Of a DNA stretch of 64,000 bases, positions 11,401-23,196 are shown piece by piece. The notes beneath the pieces are model-generated. The model was not told the origin of the DNA. It was given only the letters and a program-made list of their open reading frames with translations, and did no database searches. The stretch comes from Cherax quadricarinatus. Lineage: Eukaryota > Arthropoda > Malacostraca > Decapoda > Parastacidae. Both the position numbers and the translations under genes were made by a program. Position 1 is the stretch's first letter; each line of letters opens with the position of its first letter. The DNA lies in contig NC_091298.1 of the NCBI RefSeq assembly GCF_038502225.1, forward strand, positions 27,049,391-27,113,390, written 5' to 3'.

Positions 11401-11584
11401 GTGGTGGTGTATGGTTAGTGTGGTGGTGCATGGTTAGTGTGGTGGTGTATGGTTAGTGTGGTCGTACATGGTTAGTGTGGTGGTGTATGGTTACTGTTGT
11501 GGTGTATGGTTAGTGTGGTGGTGCATGGTTAGTGTGGTGGTGTATGGTTAGTGTGGTTGTGTATGGTTAGTGTGGTGGTGTATG
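8460..11584 (+). repeat. 19-bp minisatellite, block 5
   Basis: Last and longest block. The final 1 kb (about 10,560-11,580) is the most regular. It ends at 11,584 in GTGTATG followed by unrelated AT-rich sequence. Confidence 0.97.
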
Positions 11585-13017
11585 TAGTACACATTGTGTC
11601 GGTTTTATGGGTAAAATGGTGTTGTTTTCCTGTTGTTGTTAACTTAAATATCACTTGGTATTTCATCATTGTTAAGTGGTTGATACATCTTGCGGCTGCA
11701 ACGACACTCTCTAAGTTTCCTCATTTTGTTTTACGAAGATACAAATTTTTCCTGTATACTAAAGTAGTTAAAAGAAAAAACTTGAAATCATTGCAGCATC
11801 AACGATAACTCGATAATGCTTCATCTGACCGGCTTGAAACTTTTAGCGCTGGTGTATGTGTTTTATGGATGGTTCCCGTTGTTAATGGGCTGCATTAGTA
11901 TCAGTTTCCACTTTCATTAAACTATTATATTGCTCTCTCTTTAATAAGTAGACAAGTCATTTTATAATAAGCTTCAAAAATTTTTTAGCCAAAAGCACAA
12001 GTGCAAATTTGAATTTTCATTGACTTTAAGAAACTTGGAATCGTTTGATTCAGAGAAATTACTAGAGAATGCTTTTTCTGGTAGGCTTCAAACTTTAAAT
12101 GTTTGTAGACTTTATTTAATGTTTGTAGACTTTATTTACAATACCTAGAGAACGTCTCTTCTGATCGGTTTTAAACTCTTAATAGGAAATATTTTTGTAA
12201 TGAATTTGGGTACTGTAGAATAAAATTTCCCAGTTTTGTTGAAAAATATATCAGTTTGGACTTTCTATACAAAAGGAAATATTTTTTTTGCACACTTGCA
12301 AAGATTGTTTTAATAAAATTCAATGAGAAAAGAAAACCTGAGAAACATTTTTTTTTCTAAATTTTACGAGTTTAGTGAAACCTTAAAACATATTAAGAAA
12401 ATATTAATTTTTAAAGTGGTGGGCGAGTAGCCAGGGAAATGCCTCGGTCAGAGGATCAAAAGCTCCAATGGCAGGTCATCACATGACTGAGATCCGCGTC
12501 AGGAAACACTTGTCCTGTTTCCTGGCGTATTTTACTTAACCTGACCTAAAATACTGTTTGTGGCTATATTATGAGTTGGTCATTTTACTGGAGCAGTTTT
12601 CATGTCTTTCATTAACTCTTTCAAAGACTTTCAATTATAACTTCAGAATATTTGATTAACTTCGAAACTTCAGCCATGGTAAAGTATAAAATTTTCAGCC
12701 CTGGTGAACTTTAAAAATGAAAATATTCGCGGAGTAATGAGCACGTGTAGGTGCTCTGCCCGCTGGGCAATTTTATATACCCCAATGCCATAATTTTGGT
12801 CTCGATGCGGTAACTAGAAAAACCTCTTCCAGTCTGCTTTAACTTGTTCAGTACTAATGTAACCTACATCAGGAAAGTTGGTATTGTTAGTAGAGTGGGT
12901 AGCTGCCATTTTACTAATTTTAATTTTGCAATAGTATATCTGTCATTCGTTAACTGGAATTTGTTCTGAAAGGTATCAATCTTTTCTTGTTGACGCATCT
13001 TATGGAATGCACTATAG
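11585..13017. other. AT-rich spacer, no gene recognised
   Basis: Apart from the short repeat fragment at 12,418-12,545, I see no RNA gene, coding exon or terminal repeat. The 85-aa frame at 11,551-11,808 begins inside the satellite and has no recognisable motif. Confidence 0.6.
12418..12545 (-). repeat. short dispersed-repeat-like fragment with hairpin
   Basis: Contains a stem CAGGAAACA/TGTTTCCTG at 12,500-12,524 followed by a TTAACCTGACCTAA-type tail. It is similar in style to short arthropod interspersed repeats, but no second copy is visible in this window, so family assignment is open. Confidence 0.35.
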
Positions 13018-13130
13018 CCACTGTGAAAAAATAGTGAACTTCCAAGTGCTTTCGTGATTTCTCACACTTTCAAGGACCTGTGATAAGAGATATCACGAAA
13101 GCGCCTGGAAGTTCACTTTTTTCACAGTGG
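13018..13130. repeat. PLE terminal palindrome with decayed hammerheads
   Basis: Inverted arms 13,018-13,058 and about 13,091-13,130 share CACTGTGAAAAAA, GTGAACTTCC and CTTTCGTGAT. The following CAGTGGTTGTTTTGCATATT recurs 3' of the PLE ORF near 16,463, so this is a PLE terminal region. On the minus strand a hammerhead-like layout is seen (UUGAAAG, GUGA-GAAA-UCAC, GAAA, GCAC) but A9 is G and stem I is only 3 bp. The plus version has lost the core. Confidence 0.7.
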
Positions 13131-13413
13131 TTGTTTTGCATATTGTGTTATCACCTGTTTACTGTGATCTTATTGCATCCTATGGAATGGAAGAAATCTT
13201 TTTAGGGTTTAGTCTGTGTGTGGGTACAAACATTTCAGATTTACTAACGTAGTTAATAAGGTTGTATTGGTTGAATTCTGTGCATTAACTTTAAAATGTT
13301 ATTTTCTTCAAACTCAACAGTAAAGTTTATAGAATGGGCTAAGCTATTTAATTTTCCAAGAAAATGGTGTATATCTACATTTTGGGGCATAAGACACAAA
13401 ATATCATCAACAT

Positions 13414-15037
13414 GTGTAGAATTTTTAACACATACTTCCTCTCAGTTTTTACACAGGAGGATACCAGTGATATTCCAGTAATGATAAATTATGTAGAACA
13501 GGACGATAATAAACTGTGCACTATTAGGGTCACAAGTGACATGGTCCTTAGGCAAATAGATAAATTAAAACCTAACAAATCCCCAGGCCCTGATGAACTG
13601 TATGCAAGGGTTCTAAAGGAATGTAAAGAGGAGCTTAGCACACCTTTGGCTAATCTTTTCAACATATCACTACAAACTGGCATGGTGCCAGATAAGTGGA
13701 AAATGGCAAATGTGATACCTATTTTCAAAACAGGTGACAGGTCCTTAGCTTCGAACTATAGACCAATAAGCCTAACCTCCATAGTGGGAAAATTTATGGA
13801 ATCAATAATTGCCGAGGCAGTTCGTAGCCACCTTGAAAAGCATAAATTAATCAACGAATCTCAGCATGGTTTTACAAAGGGACGTTCCTGCCTTACGAAT
13901 TTATTAACTTTTTTCACTAAGGTATTTGAGGAGGTAGATCATGGTAACGAATATGATATTGTGTATATGGACTTCAGTAAGGCTTTTGACAGGGTCCCAC
14001 ATCAGAGACTATTGAGGAAAATTAAAGCACATGGAATAGGAGGAGAAATTTTTTCCTGGATAGAGGCATGGTTGACAAATAGGCAGCAGAGAGTTTGCAT
14101 AAATGGGGAGAAATCAGAGTGGGGAAGCGTCACGAGCGGTGTTCCACAGGGGTCAGTGTTGGGCCCCCTGCTGTTCACAATCTACATAAACGACATAGAT
14201 GAGGGCATAAAGAGCGACATCGGCAAGTTTGCCGATGACACCAAAATAGGCCGTCGAATTCATTCTGACGAGGACATTCGAGCACTCCAGGAAGATTTGA
14301 ATAGACTGATGCAGTGGTCGGAGAAGTGGCAGATGCAGTTTAATATAGACAAATGCAAAGTTCTAAATGTTGGACAGGACAATAACCATGCCACATATAA
14401 ACTAAATAATGTAGATCTTAATATTACGGATTGCGAAAAAGATTTAGGAGTTCTGGTTAGCAGTAATCTGAAACCAAGACAACAGTGCATAAGTGTTCGC
14501 AATAAAGCTAATAGAATCCTTGGCTTCATATCAAGAAGCATAAATAATAGGAGTCCTCAGGTTGTTCTTCAACTCTATACATCCTTGGTTAGGCCTCATT
14601 TAGATTATGCTGCACAGTTTTGGTCACCGTATTACAGAATGGATATAAATTCTCTGGAAAATGTACAAAGGAGGATGACAAAGATGATCCCATGTATCAG
14701 AAACCTTCCCTATGAGGATAGACTAAGGGCCCTGAAACTGCACTCTCTAGAAAGACGTAGAATTAGGGGGGATATGATTGAGGTTTATAAGTGGAAGACA
14801 GGAATAAATAAAGGGGATGTAAATAGTGTGCTGAAAATATCTAGCCTAGACAGGACTCGCAGCAATGGTTTTAAGTTGGAAAAATTCAGATTCAGGAGGG
14901 ATATAGGAAAGTACTGGTTTGGTAATAGAGTTGTGGATGAGTGGAACAAACTCCCAAGTACCGTTATAGAGGCCAGAACGTTGTGTAGCTTTAAAAATAG
15001 GTTGGATAAATACATGAGTAGATGTGGGTGGGTGTGA
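13414..15037 (+). CDS. CR1-type reverse transcriptase, N-terminally truncated
   Basis: A continuous frame of about 540 residues from just before the RT domain to a normal stop. The frame is open upstream to an ATG at 13,364, but the first 17 residues there are antisense PLE sequence. Visible motifs: KSPGPD and NYRPISLTS (fingers), HGFTKGRSC, YMDFSKAFDRVPH (first catalytic Asp), SGVPQGSVLGPLLF, KFADDTKI (catalytic FADD at about residue 289 of the frame), DLGVLVSS, and a C-terminal RRDIGKYWFGNRVVDEWNKLP block. Full-length CR1 proteins also carry an APE-type endonuclease, absent here. It reverse transcribes its own RNA in family members. The undamaged frame suggests recent insertion; this copy cannot be autonomous. 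Confidence 0.93.
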
Positions 15038-15213
15038 GTTAGACCTGATAGCTTGTGCTAACAGGTCGGTTGCCGTGTTCCTCCCTTAAGTCAGTGTGAC
15101 CTGACCTGACTAGGTTGGGTGCATTGGCTTAAGCCGGTAGGGACTTGGACCTGCCTCGCATGGGCCAGTAGGCCTTCTGCAGTGTTCCTTCGTTCTTATG
15201 TTCTTATGTTCTT
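13414..15213 (+). mobile_element. 5'-truncated CR1-type LINE
   Basis: Non-LTR retrotransposon inserted inside the PLE minus arm. The left junction follows CAACAT; the right end is a short run of an 8-bp unit, ATGTTCTT, directly followed by resumed PLE sequence. An 8-bp 3'-terminal microsatellite is the hallmark of the CR1 clade. The 3'UTR (15,038-15,213) contains GCCTCGCATGGGCCAGTAGG, which recurs inside the palindrome at 45.5-45.7 kb. The endonuclease is missing. No clear target duplication is seen. Confidence 0.88.
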
Positions 15214-15309
15214 ATCTGAACCATTTAGCTCTACTAGGGAGTATTGTGTTAAGCAATCTTGTTTCAAAAAATTCCATGTATAGGTTACTAAGAACAGGTG
15301 AAAGAGGAT

Positions 15310-16310
15310 TTCTTAGTAACCTATACATGGAATTTTTTGAAACAAGATTGCTTAACACAATCCTCCCTAATAGAGCTAAATGGTTCAGATATGTTGATGA
15401 TATTTTGTGTCTTATGCCCAAAAATGCAGATATACACCATTTCCTTGGAAAATTAAATAGCTTAGCCCATTCTATAAACTTTACTGTTGAGTTTGAAGAA
15501 AATAACTCATTGCCTTTTCTAGATGTTTTAATTATTAAGGGTAATAATGAATTCAAATTTAAAATTTACAGAAAACCTACAAATAACTGTTCCTATGTCC
15601 ACTATTATTCCTCGCATCAAGATAGAGTCAAACTGTCTGTTTTCTCATCAATGTTTTTGAGAGCTTTACGAATTTGTAGTCCTGAGTTCATAGATGAGGA
15701 AATATCCAAAATTTATGAAATAGGTAATGATTTAAAATACCCAAGAAATGTAATTGATAAATCTTTTAAAGTTGCTAGAAATACTTTTTACAATCCAAAA
15801 AGGGACAACCAGCCTTATTCAAATAAAAATATGTTGGTTCTCCCTTACCATGAAAACTTGGTTGATATGCCTTCTCTTCTTAAGACTTTTAATATTAAAG
15901 TTGTATTCAAAAATCTTGATACAGTAAAAAAACTTTTGATGAAGAATTCCCCCCAAAATGCTGATGGATGTGTCTACAAGATTCCTTGTAAAATTTGCGA
16001 TAAAGTTTATTACGGTCAAACTGGTAAAAATCTCGAACTAAGATTAAAACAAAATAAATATAGCATTAGAACTGGACAAGATTCCAATGCTCTCTTTATT
16101 CATGTAAGAGATTTTAACCATCCAATTGATTTTCAAAAAGTTGAGAAAGTAGTATCAAGCAAGTCCATGGTCGACAGGAATATAATTGAATCTTGTTTCA
16201 TAAAAAGCAGTTTTGACAATAATATGAATATTTCCTTTGGTTTATATAAATTAGATCCATTTATAATTAATAGAATTTGGGAAGAATTTAATAATACACT
16301 GGACAAATAA
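15310..16310 (+). CDS. Penelope-like RT (C-terminal half) with GIY-YIG endonuclease
   Basis: PLE frame without its N-terminal half. It is open from 15,198, but genuine PLE similarity begins at about 15,310 with LSNLYMEFFETRLL. It contains the RT active-site block RYVDDILC, FEENNSLPFLDVLI (RT thumb side), then a linker and a C-terminal GIY-YIG nuclease: CVYKIPCKICDKVYYGQTGK with a following RLKQNK helix, the HVRDFNHPIDF stretch and an N-IIESCFIK region typical of the fold. In PLEs this nuclease nicks the target for RT priming. The start abuts a 15-bp palindrome centre (about 15,294-15,309) joining it to the inverted minus arm. There are no internal stops. It is not autonomous because RT motifs 1-4 are missing. 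Confidence 0.92.
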
Positions 16311-16418
16311 TAATTTTAAATTGGGTCGGCGCGCGTCAGGTGTTTAACCGTTGTGGGATCTGATAGTGAGGTGCTGGCCAGACTCCTTATATAGCTTCCT
16401 TGGATGCTTTACTTTCAT

Positions 16419-16460
16419 AGTTCCTTGATAATGTGAGTAGTCACGAAAGCGCTTGGAATT
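16419..16460 (+). ncRNA. hammerhead-type ribozyme variant, U3/A8 core
   Basis: Lies 109 bases after the PLE stop codon. Layout: stem I AGUUCC, core UUGAUAA, U, stem II GUGA-GUAG-UCAC, GAAA, GCGC, UU, stem I partner GGAAUU (six pairs including one G-U). Stem III would be the palindrome AGCGCU, favouring dimers. Compared with the canonical core CUGANGA, positions 3 and 8 are U and A, which can still pair. PLE hammerheads with small, dimeric forms are known; activity with this core is an inference. Confidence 0.65.
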
Positions 16461-16523
16461 TCTCTATTCTTTCAGAGTGGTTGTTTTGCATATTCTGAAA
16501 TCACCTGTTTACTGTGATCTTAT

Positions 16524-16526
<3 letters not shown>

Positions 16527-16583
<57 letters not shown>
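16527..16583. repeat. (TA)n microsatellite
   Basis: About 28 TA dinucleotides directly after TTATTGCA of the PLE terminal region and before the A/T-rich 3' tail of the minus-strand RTE fragment. Confidence 0.98.
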
Positions 16584-16588
<5 letters not shown>

Positions 16589-16599
16589 ATTTTTATTAT

Positions 16600-17549
<950 letters not shown>

Positions 17550-17869
17550 TAGGTGGATAGATATAGATATGGCTGATGTATGATGATTACGAACCTGCTA
17601 TTAATCAAAACACTTCCCTTACAATATATTCAGTAACCTTTTCAAATAATTTTTGTTTTTATAATACTGAATATCTGAAAGGTAATTAATTCATATATGC
17701 ATTCATAAATCTATTTCTATATGGATACACAGAAAGTACCAGAAATTAATTTCGTCAACCAGTCACCATCGTCGTTACAAGCTGCGCTAATTCATTCATG
17801 AAAATAGCCTCCGTTTGCTACGCTTGAGTTGCCTGATAGTCCTGCCCAGGAGAGACTGTCCATGAACTT

Positions 17870-17995
17870 TTTTCCGCAAGTGTACGATAAGACACTTGGT
17901 GCAGAACACAGCTTTATTACAGACAACGTTTCGTTCTTGGTAAAGCTTCCCAAAGAGTGAAACGTAGTCTGTAATAAAGATGTGTTATATTAATA
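17870..17995. repeat. PLE-like terminal palindrome, decayed
   Basis: Inverted arms ACACAGCTTTATTACAGAC and GTCTGTAATAAAGATGTGT flank CAACGTTTCG and GTGAAACGTAG. This resembles a shrunken head-to-head PLE terminal region (GAAACG followed by AATAAAG). No hammerhead can be folded convincingly. Confidence 0.5.
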
Positions 17996-20633
17996 GAATG
18001 AAATACCGACAAGTTGATGAATAAAACTGACAAGTATATTGTCTTTTATAGTGGAGACAGAAGTGAAGAGATAATCTTAGTGTTTAGTCCCTTAGCCTTG
18101 AACACCTTCTATCATAAATAAAGAAATGGACACTGAAAGTACCTCGTCGTTTCTTTCACCGTCTCCAGTATTAGAGTGAAAAAGTCTGCTGCGTCGGCTA
18201 GACATCTCGTCTTATTCATTAATAAATGTTTAGGCTGTAATAGGTATCTTTCTACTGTAGATATAAAGACAGTTGGGTACGTCACTGGGTATGAGTGGGT
18301 AAAGCAGAGGGCATGCGCGTGGTTTAGAAAAGGTACAGAATTGGGGTTGGGTATGTCTGAGTGCTGGCTGGGTTTTTTGGTGTACTTACAAAGTATTGTG
18401 GAGAATAAAAATTTGTAGTATGCTTGGGGGGGGGTGATTCTAAGAGTATTGAGTGTATGGTTGGATAAGTGGTGCAGGTGATTATGAATAGGGTTAAGTA
18501 GAGGCTGGTGGGAGCAGAGTCGGTGGTGCAAATGTATATCAGTAAATGTGTAATGTGTGTAGTATGTGATAAAGTGTGAAGGATGGGCCTGGAACACTGG
18601 GGTGTGTGTTGGATGGAATTATGTTATGGTGAGTGGCAGGGTGTGAGGGGCTCTCAGTAAGAGTGTGGGAACTGAAACGGAGGAAGGAGGGTGAGAGAGG
18701 GTGACCGAGCTGCCTGGGTTGCCAAGGTGGTGCAACAGTGGAAGGTAGAGAAAGGACGCAGAAGTAATGGGAATATTCTGGTTGAGGAAAGAGTTCAGTA
18801 TTTTACATGGGTGATGTTGACTAAATTGCTGCCTGGAGGATCCCCTGGTAACTCTCCCTTCTGTGGTCTGGCTTTCTCTTTTCTTTTACACTTCCTTCTT
18901 CATACATCTCTCTCTCATTACCTGCATTTTTCACAATATTTGGTTCCTATCGAGGAACACGCACACTCGTACTTTTAAGTGTATCTGAAGTATGCCGCCT
19001 TCACCACGCTGCAGGTGCCTCTTGTTCCTGTTACAGCTCCCAATAGAGAAAACATTAAATTTTCGTCAACTATTTCTGTATATGTCAATATCTTTCATTT
19101 CACTCATTTTTCTTGTCTCCTTTTCGTCTGTCTAACCGACATTAATGCACCTTGTCATTATATAGAATCTGCCTGGTGGTCCTAGTCACCTCTCTGTCCA
19201 CCGCTGTCTCTTATATCTTTCATTGCCGGGAAATATGTTTCATTGTCGGGAAATATATCTTTCATTGCAGGGATATATATCTTTCATTGCTGGGAAATGT
19301 TTCGGATTTTCCCGGCTATATTATCGTATTTCTCTTTTCCTGCTTTGCAATTTTCTTTAATTTTCCTAATTCTGTGACAACTTCCTTCAAACTCAGGACT
19401 TCCTCTACTGCTGCTTCCTGGTAAATCATAGTTTTCTTCACAGTCTCTCCGAAGCTTCTCCACCAGGACCTTCCCTGATATCTTTTTATCCTCCCTCCCC
19501 GTCTCAGCAGTGACCTACTGAGTGTGCAGCTGTCTTCCCATTAGTAGTCCTGAGATAACCTCCCTCTCATACTCCCCTTGAAGAACTGACTGGTGTTTAG
19601 ACACCAGTTTATATATATACACCTATTGCATTTCTATCGCTGTACGATTCAAGGTGCACCGTAATATTACACTGCAGTTTAATATTGGCGCGGAAGATTT
19701 GAAGTGAATCAGAGGATGCATTCATATGGAAAATAATACCTTCAGTAAACTTGCAAATTAAGATACGCGCACCCGAAATCTAATTCAAACCTTCCACTAC
19801 GACACTCCAGCCTTGAAGTTAAGCTGAAGAGGAATTATCTTAAATATACCAGCACACGAAGCTTGATAATACAACCTCTGAGAGCCTTCAAGTTAATAGC
19901 ACTGAAAGAATCTAGATAATTCAGTGGAAACTCTGAAATTATTGCATGAAAAGAAGAATTTAAATTTTCCAGGACTCTCCAAGAAGCAGCAGACTGGAAA
20001 ATATACCGGCCAAAATCAGTCCATATTTTTCTATAGGAAAGAGTGACCAGCTTTTAAGAAATTAAGTTAGAAAGTAAAAAAGTTTCATATAACTCTTGGC
20101 TCCATAACTAACAATCTTTTTTACAATGGTCTTGAAGGAACACAGATGTTGCTGGCACACAAAATTAAATTATGTAGAATCAACCTAGGAAAAGCAAAAA
20201 TTCCGTGACTTCTTCTAGTCAGAATAGACATTTTCGGGTTATTTCACGGAAACCAACTTGATTAAAAGAACTGGCACATTAAACCTTACAGAGAAAAAGA
20301 TTAATTTGAGGAAACACATCAACACAAAGTTTACAACTGACGAAAAAAAAAAATTGCGTACTCAAGTTATTGAACACAATCCAACAAAATTTGCAGCTAC
20401 ACAGCCGATACTCGAGAAACTTTTCATCCATTCCATATGATGCATCAGCTTTTTGAAGACTGATGCCGTTAACAATAGTTTTGTTATAATCAAAGGAAAA
20501 CTTATAAACAACAGGAGTAACATAGCACCTGTAGACAGGAGGAATCCAGATTCGATCCATGCAAAGGGAAGATAAGCACAATTCCTTGGATCAAGATAGC
20601 TGGATTATACTTCAGGAAGCATAATCCAATTAT
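17996..20633. other. gene-poor spacer
   Basis: Apart from the small minisatellite at 19,214-19,300 I recognise nothing. A 161-aa minus frame at 18,112-18,597 is rich in His, Thr and Leu, shows no domain and has no visible promoter or splice context; it is left unassigned. Confidence 0.5.
19214..19300. repeat. short minisatellite, ~21-24 bp
   Basis: Four degenerate copies of TTTCATTGCCGGGAAATAT. Too diverged for a precise period. Confidence 0.75.
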
Positions 20634-20950
20634 CTAATAATAATAATATCTTTATTTACTACCAGTACATATACAAGGTATACAGTCCTAGCTGACATCA
20701 ATGACATACTACTATATAGAAAGCCGCTTGTTATGCTGAGCATTTTGGGGTAAATTAGGTCAGTTTTGTCCCAGGATGCGACCCACACCAGTCGACTAAC
20801 ACCCAGGTACCCATTTTATACTGATGGGTGAACAGGGACAGCAGGTGCCTTATGGAAACACGTCCCTAATGTTTTCCAGCCGTACCACAGATTCGAACCC
20901 TGGACCTCAGTGTGTGAGCTGAGTGCGCTGGCGATCAAGTTACGGGACTC
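20634..20950 (-). mobile_element. tRNA-derived SINE
   Basis: Read on the minus strand, the head near 20,950 carries GCCAGCGCACTCAGCTCAC and a B-box-like GGTTCGAATC (complement at 20,891-20,901). This is followed by about 230 bp of body and a terminal (ATT)n tail at 20,634-20,650. A tRNA-like pol III promoter with a LINE-style simple 3' tail is SINE architecture. The partner LINE cannot be named. Confidence 0.8.
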
Positions 20951-21540
20951 GCAACTGTAAAAATTTAAAATATTAGTACATTTTTTCGAGATTAAGTGAT
21001 AAAATCGCACTTGCACATTCCATTAACAATACCAACCTTCTTTTATGTAGGCTACACAAGTGCTGACATTTCGAAGTCGATGAAAAGAGGCTTTGTGAAG
21101 TTTTTACATTAAAATTAATTTCTGGAATGGTGTACATGAAACTGAGCAGAGGTCACCTCTACTTGTCAACTGTTCCACACACCTTAATCTGTTAATAGTT
21201 AACCAGGGTTGAAAATTAAAGTCGACGGGATAGGGCATTCTTAAGTTATAAACGTTAGTCTTTGAACAAGTTAGTGGAAGACGAGAATACTTTTGACTGA
21301 AATGTGTCGGGTCTGGCATTAAGTTCCTGAAGGTCCGCTGAAATTGTAAAAATTAAAATTTCTATATAAAAAAAATCTGTTTCTTTTCAATATTTCTCAA
21401 TTTTCTTTTCGCAGTTCTTCTATTCCTTTTAGCATTCTCAGTAATCATCTAAGAATAATATATATGATATTGCGTTTACGAAAGTTTAATTTCTCAAAAA
21501 AAAACTCATTAAAATTGATAAATTGACATATACAAAACCC

Positions 21541-21650
21541 AAATTCATTATGAAGGGAGGGAGGGAGGGAGACAGTACCACTTGGGAGACAGTACCACCT
21601 GGGAGACAGTACCACCTGGGTGACAGTACCACCTGGAAGGTAGTACCCGA
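21541..21650 (+). repeat. GAGG run and 18-bp minisatellite
   Basis: (GGGA)n is followed by four copies of an 18-bp unit, GAGACAGTACCACCTGGG, at about 21,570-21,645. Confidence 0.9.
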
Positions 21651-21664
21651 CGTACTTTGCTTGT

Positions 21665-22089
21665 TATTACAACCCAGGATTCCAAATGGCCTGTTACCCC
21701 GGGTGTAATGGGAGCAAATAAACACAGTAGAAAAAGTTTAGACTTATATTATCCTTCACCAATTTATAACAGCAATATGTACACTATGTACAGTGATAAG
21801 TATAGTGCACTCCACGGTAAGCAAAGCAGAAATAGAAGCCACAAGATAGCAGACCGTGCTTCAACCAGCTCTAGAATGGGAATGACCAGGCCAGACAGGA
21901 GACCGGTACCCACATAACCTCTGCGATTGCCAAAACCATCTTCTTATTGGCTAGAACCTGGTCACTAGTTGAACGACGGGGCCCCATCATCAACTCTTAG
22001 CAACCTGGTTCGCTGGTTGGGGGAGATAGCCTGTAAATGAGGGTGTGTACATGCGCCGAATAAAGGTTACGTACTCTTTGCATGCCACA
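21665..22089 (+). mobile_element. 425-bp solo-LTR-like element, copy 3
   Basis: Same length and ends (TATTAC...CCACA) as the element at 5206-5630, with a few percent substitutions and an independent 5-bp duplication CTTGT (21,660-21,664 and 22,090-22,094). This copy fixes the element borders and shows it is mobile. Confidence 0.85.
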
Positions 22090-22151
22090 CTTGTCTTCAC
22101 AGACATAGGCACAGCTGACTGTCGTTCCCCCTATATAACTGACACATCAAA

Positions 22152-22180
22152 TAATACAGCAGCACACTGCTGCTGTATTA
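22152..22180. repeat. 12-bp-arm palindrome
   Basis: TAATACAGCAGC and GCTGCTGTATTA flank a 5-base spacer, followed directly by AT-rich DNA and the CT tract. Role unknown. Confidence 0.85.
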
Positions 22181-22189
22181 ATTTTTGAA

Positions 22190-22190
<1 letters not shown>

Positions 22191-22260
<70 letters not shown>

Positions 22261-22306
22261 CTCCTCCTCCTCCTCCTCCTCCTCCTCCTCCTCCTCCTCC
22301 TCCTCC
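22191..22306. repeat. (TC)n then (TCC)n compound microsatellite
   Basis: About 33 TC dinucleotides switch directly to about 16 TCC trinucleotides. Confidence 0.98.
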
Positions 22307-22614
22307 CCCTCTTACTTACACCAGGCCTTGATCACCGTTCTCTTCAAGCGAATAATTCCGGGTTCTAAAACGTTACTAGCCCTTGGGGACCTATTACGCG
22401 AAAATAACCCCCGCGCAAAACCCCGACGAAAGTTAGTGGGGCGAATAATAACAGCCGCGAAACTAAAATACTGCTTCCTAACACACAATTATGTAACGTC
22501 GGAACCTGGCCAAGATTCCCACTCTGCTGCAGATAACACAAAATATATGTATAAATAAAAATACCTGTGTGTGTGCAACTTAAAATGAGCGATATAATAA
22601 CTGGAACGTACTAA

Positions 22615-22803
22615 TGTTTGAGATGAGAGATATAGAGATAGGTAGAGAGAGAGAGGGGAAAGGGAGAAAGAGAGGGAGAGAAAGAGAGGCAGAAAAAGAG
22701 ACACAGAGAAGGAGATAGAGGGAAAGAAAGTGGGAGAGAAAGAGGAAGAGAAAGAGAAAGGAGACAAAGAGAGAAAGTGACAGAGAGAGAGAGAGAGAGA
22801 CCA
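22615..22803. repeat. GA-rich degenerate purine tract
   Basis: Imperfect GAGA/GGAAAG repeats over about 190 bp. The SLSLSL-type minus frames across it are by-products of composition. Confidence 0.9.
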
Positions 22804-22865
22804 AGAGACAACCTGGTTAACATCGAGGTTATCTTCTCTTATTTAATTGAATGAAATCCTTCACT

Positions 22866-23196
22866 GTCTTGAAGGTAAGAAAGAGATGTTCTTGTAGTGT
22901 GCTCTTCCAGGGGAAGAACACTCTTGAAGAGATGTTCTTGTGTGTCATTCCAGGGGGAGAACACTCTTAGAGAGATGTTCTTGTAGTGTGTTCTTCCCTG
23001 GAAGAACACACTACCCAGGGGGAGAACACTCTTAGAGAGATGTTCTTGTAGTGTGTTCTTCCCCTGGAAGAACACTCTTAAAGAGATGTTCTTGTAGTGT
23101 GTTCTTCCAGGGGAAGAACACTCTTAAAGAGATGTTCTTGTAGTGTGTTCTTCCAGGGGAAGAACACTCTTAAAGAGATGTTCTTGTAGTGTGTTC
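22866..23196. repeat. 46-bp minisatellite with internal palindromes
   Basis: About seven units of AGAGATGTTCTTGTAGTGTG plus GTTCTTCCAGGGGAAGAACACTC (in sum about 46 bp). Each unit contains the dyad GTTCTTCC-AGG-GGAAGAAC. Some units are shortened to one side of the dyad. Confidence 0.9.

Larger units (their letters stand above)
13298..15293 (-). pseudogene. Penelope-like RT fragment, minus arm, split by a CR1 LINE
   Basis: 13,298-13,413 and 15,214-15,293 read on the minus strand as one block of a Penelope-like reverse transcriptase. It runs from SNLYMEFFETRLL-type sequence through the YVDDILC region to an FEENN-type end, and is the reverse complement of part of the plus-strand PLE that follows. 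The block is interrupted exactly at AACAT/ATCTGAACC by the CR1 element. The 5' half, GIY-YIG domain and start are absent. Inverted, truncated partner copies are typical of PLE insertions. Confidence 0.88.

Noticed and set aside
583..11584. Telomeric or CRISPR-like array
   Set aside because: GGTTAG occurs inside a 19-bp unit with no pure TTAGG run, and there are no unique spacers between constant repeats.
13059..13110. Hammerhead in the 13-kb PLE palindrome
   Set aside because: The plus version lacks a recognisable 7-base core; the minus version has A9 replaced by G and a 3-bp stem I.
17937..17975. Possible third U3/A8 hammerhead (UUGGUAA ... GAAACG)
   Set aside because: A6 is G, stem II has only about three pairs and stem I has no partner; kept as a decayed PLE palindrome only.
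18112..18597. 161-aa minus-strand frame
   Set aside because: No recognisable domain, His/Thr-rich composition and no second copy; insufficient to call a gene.
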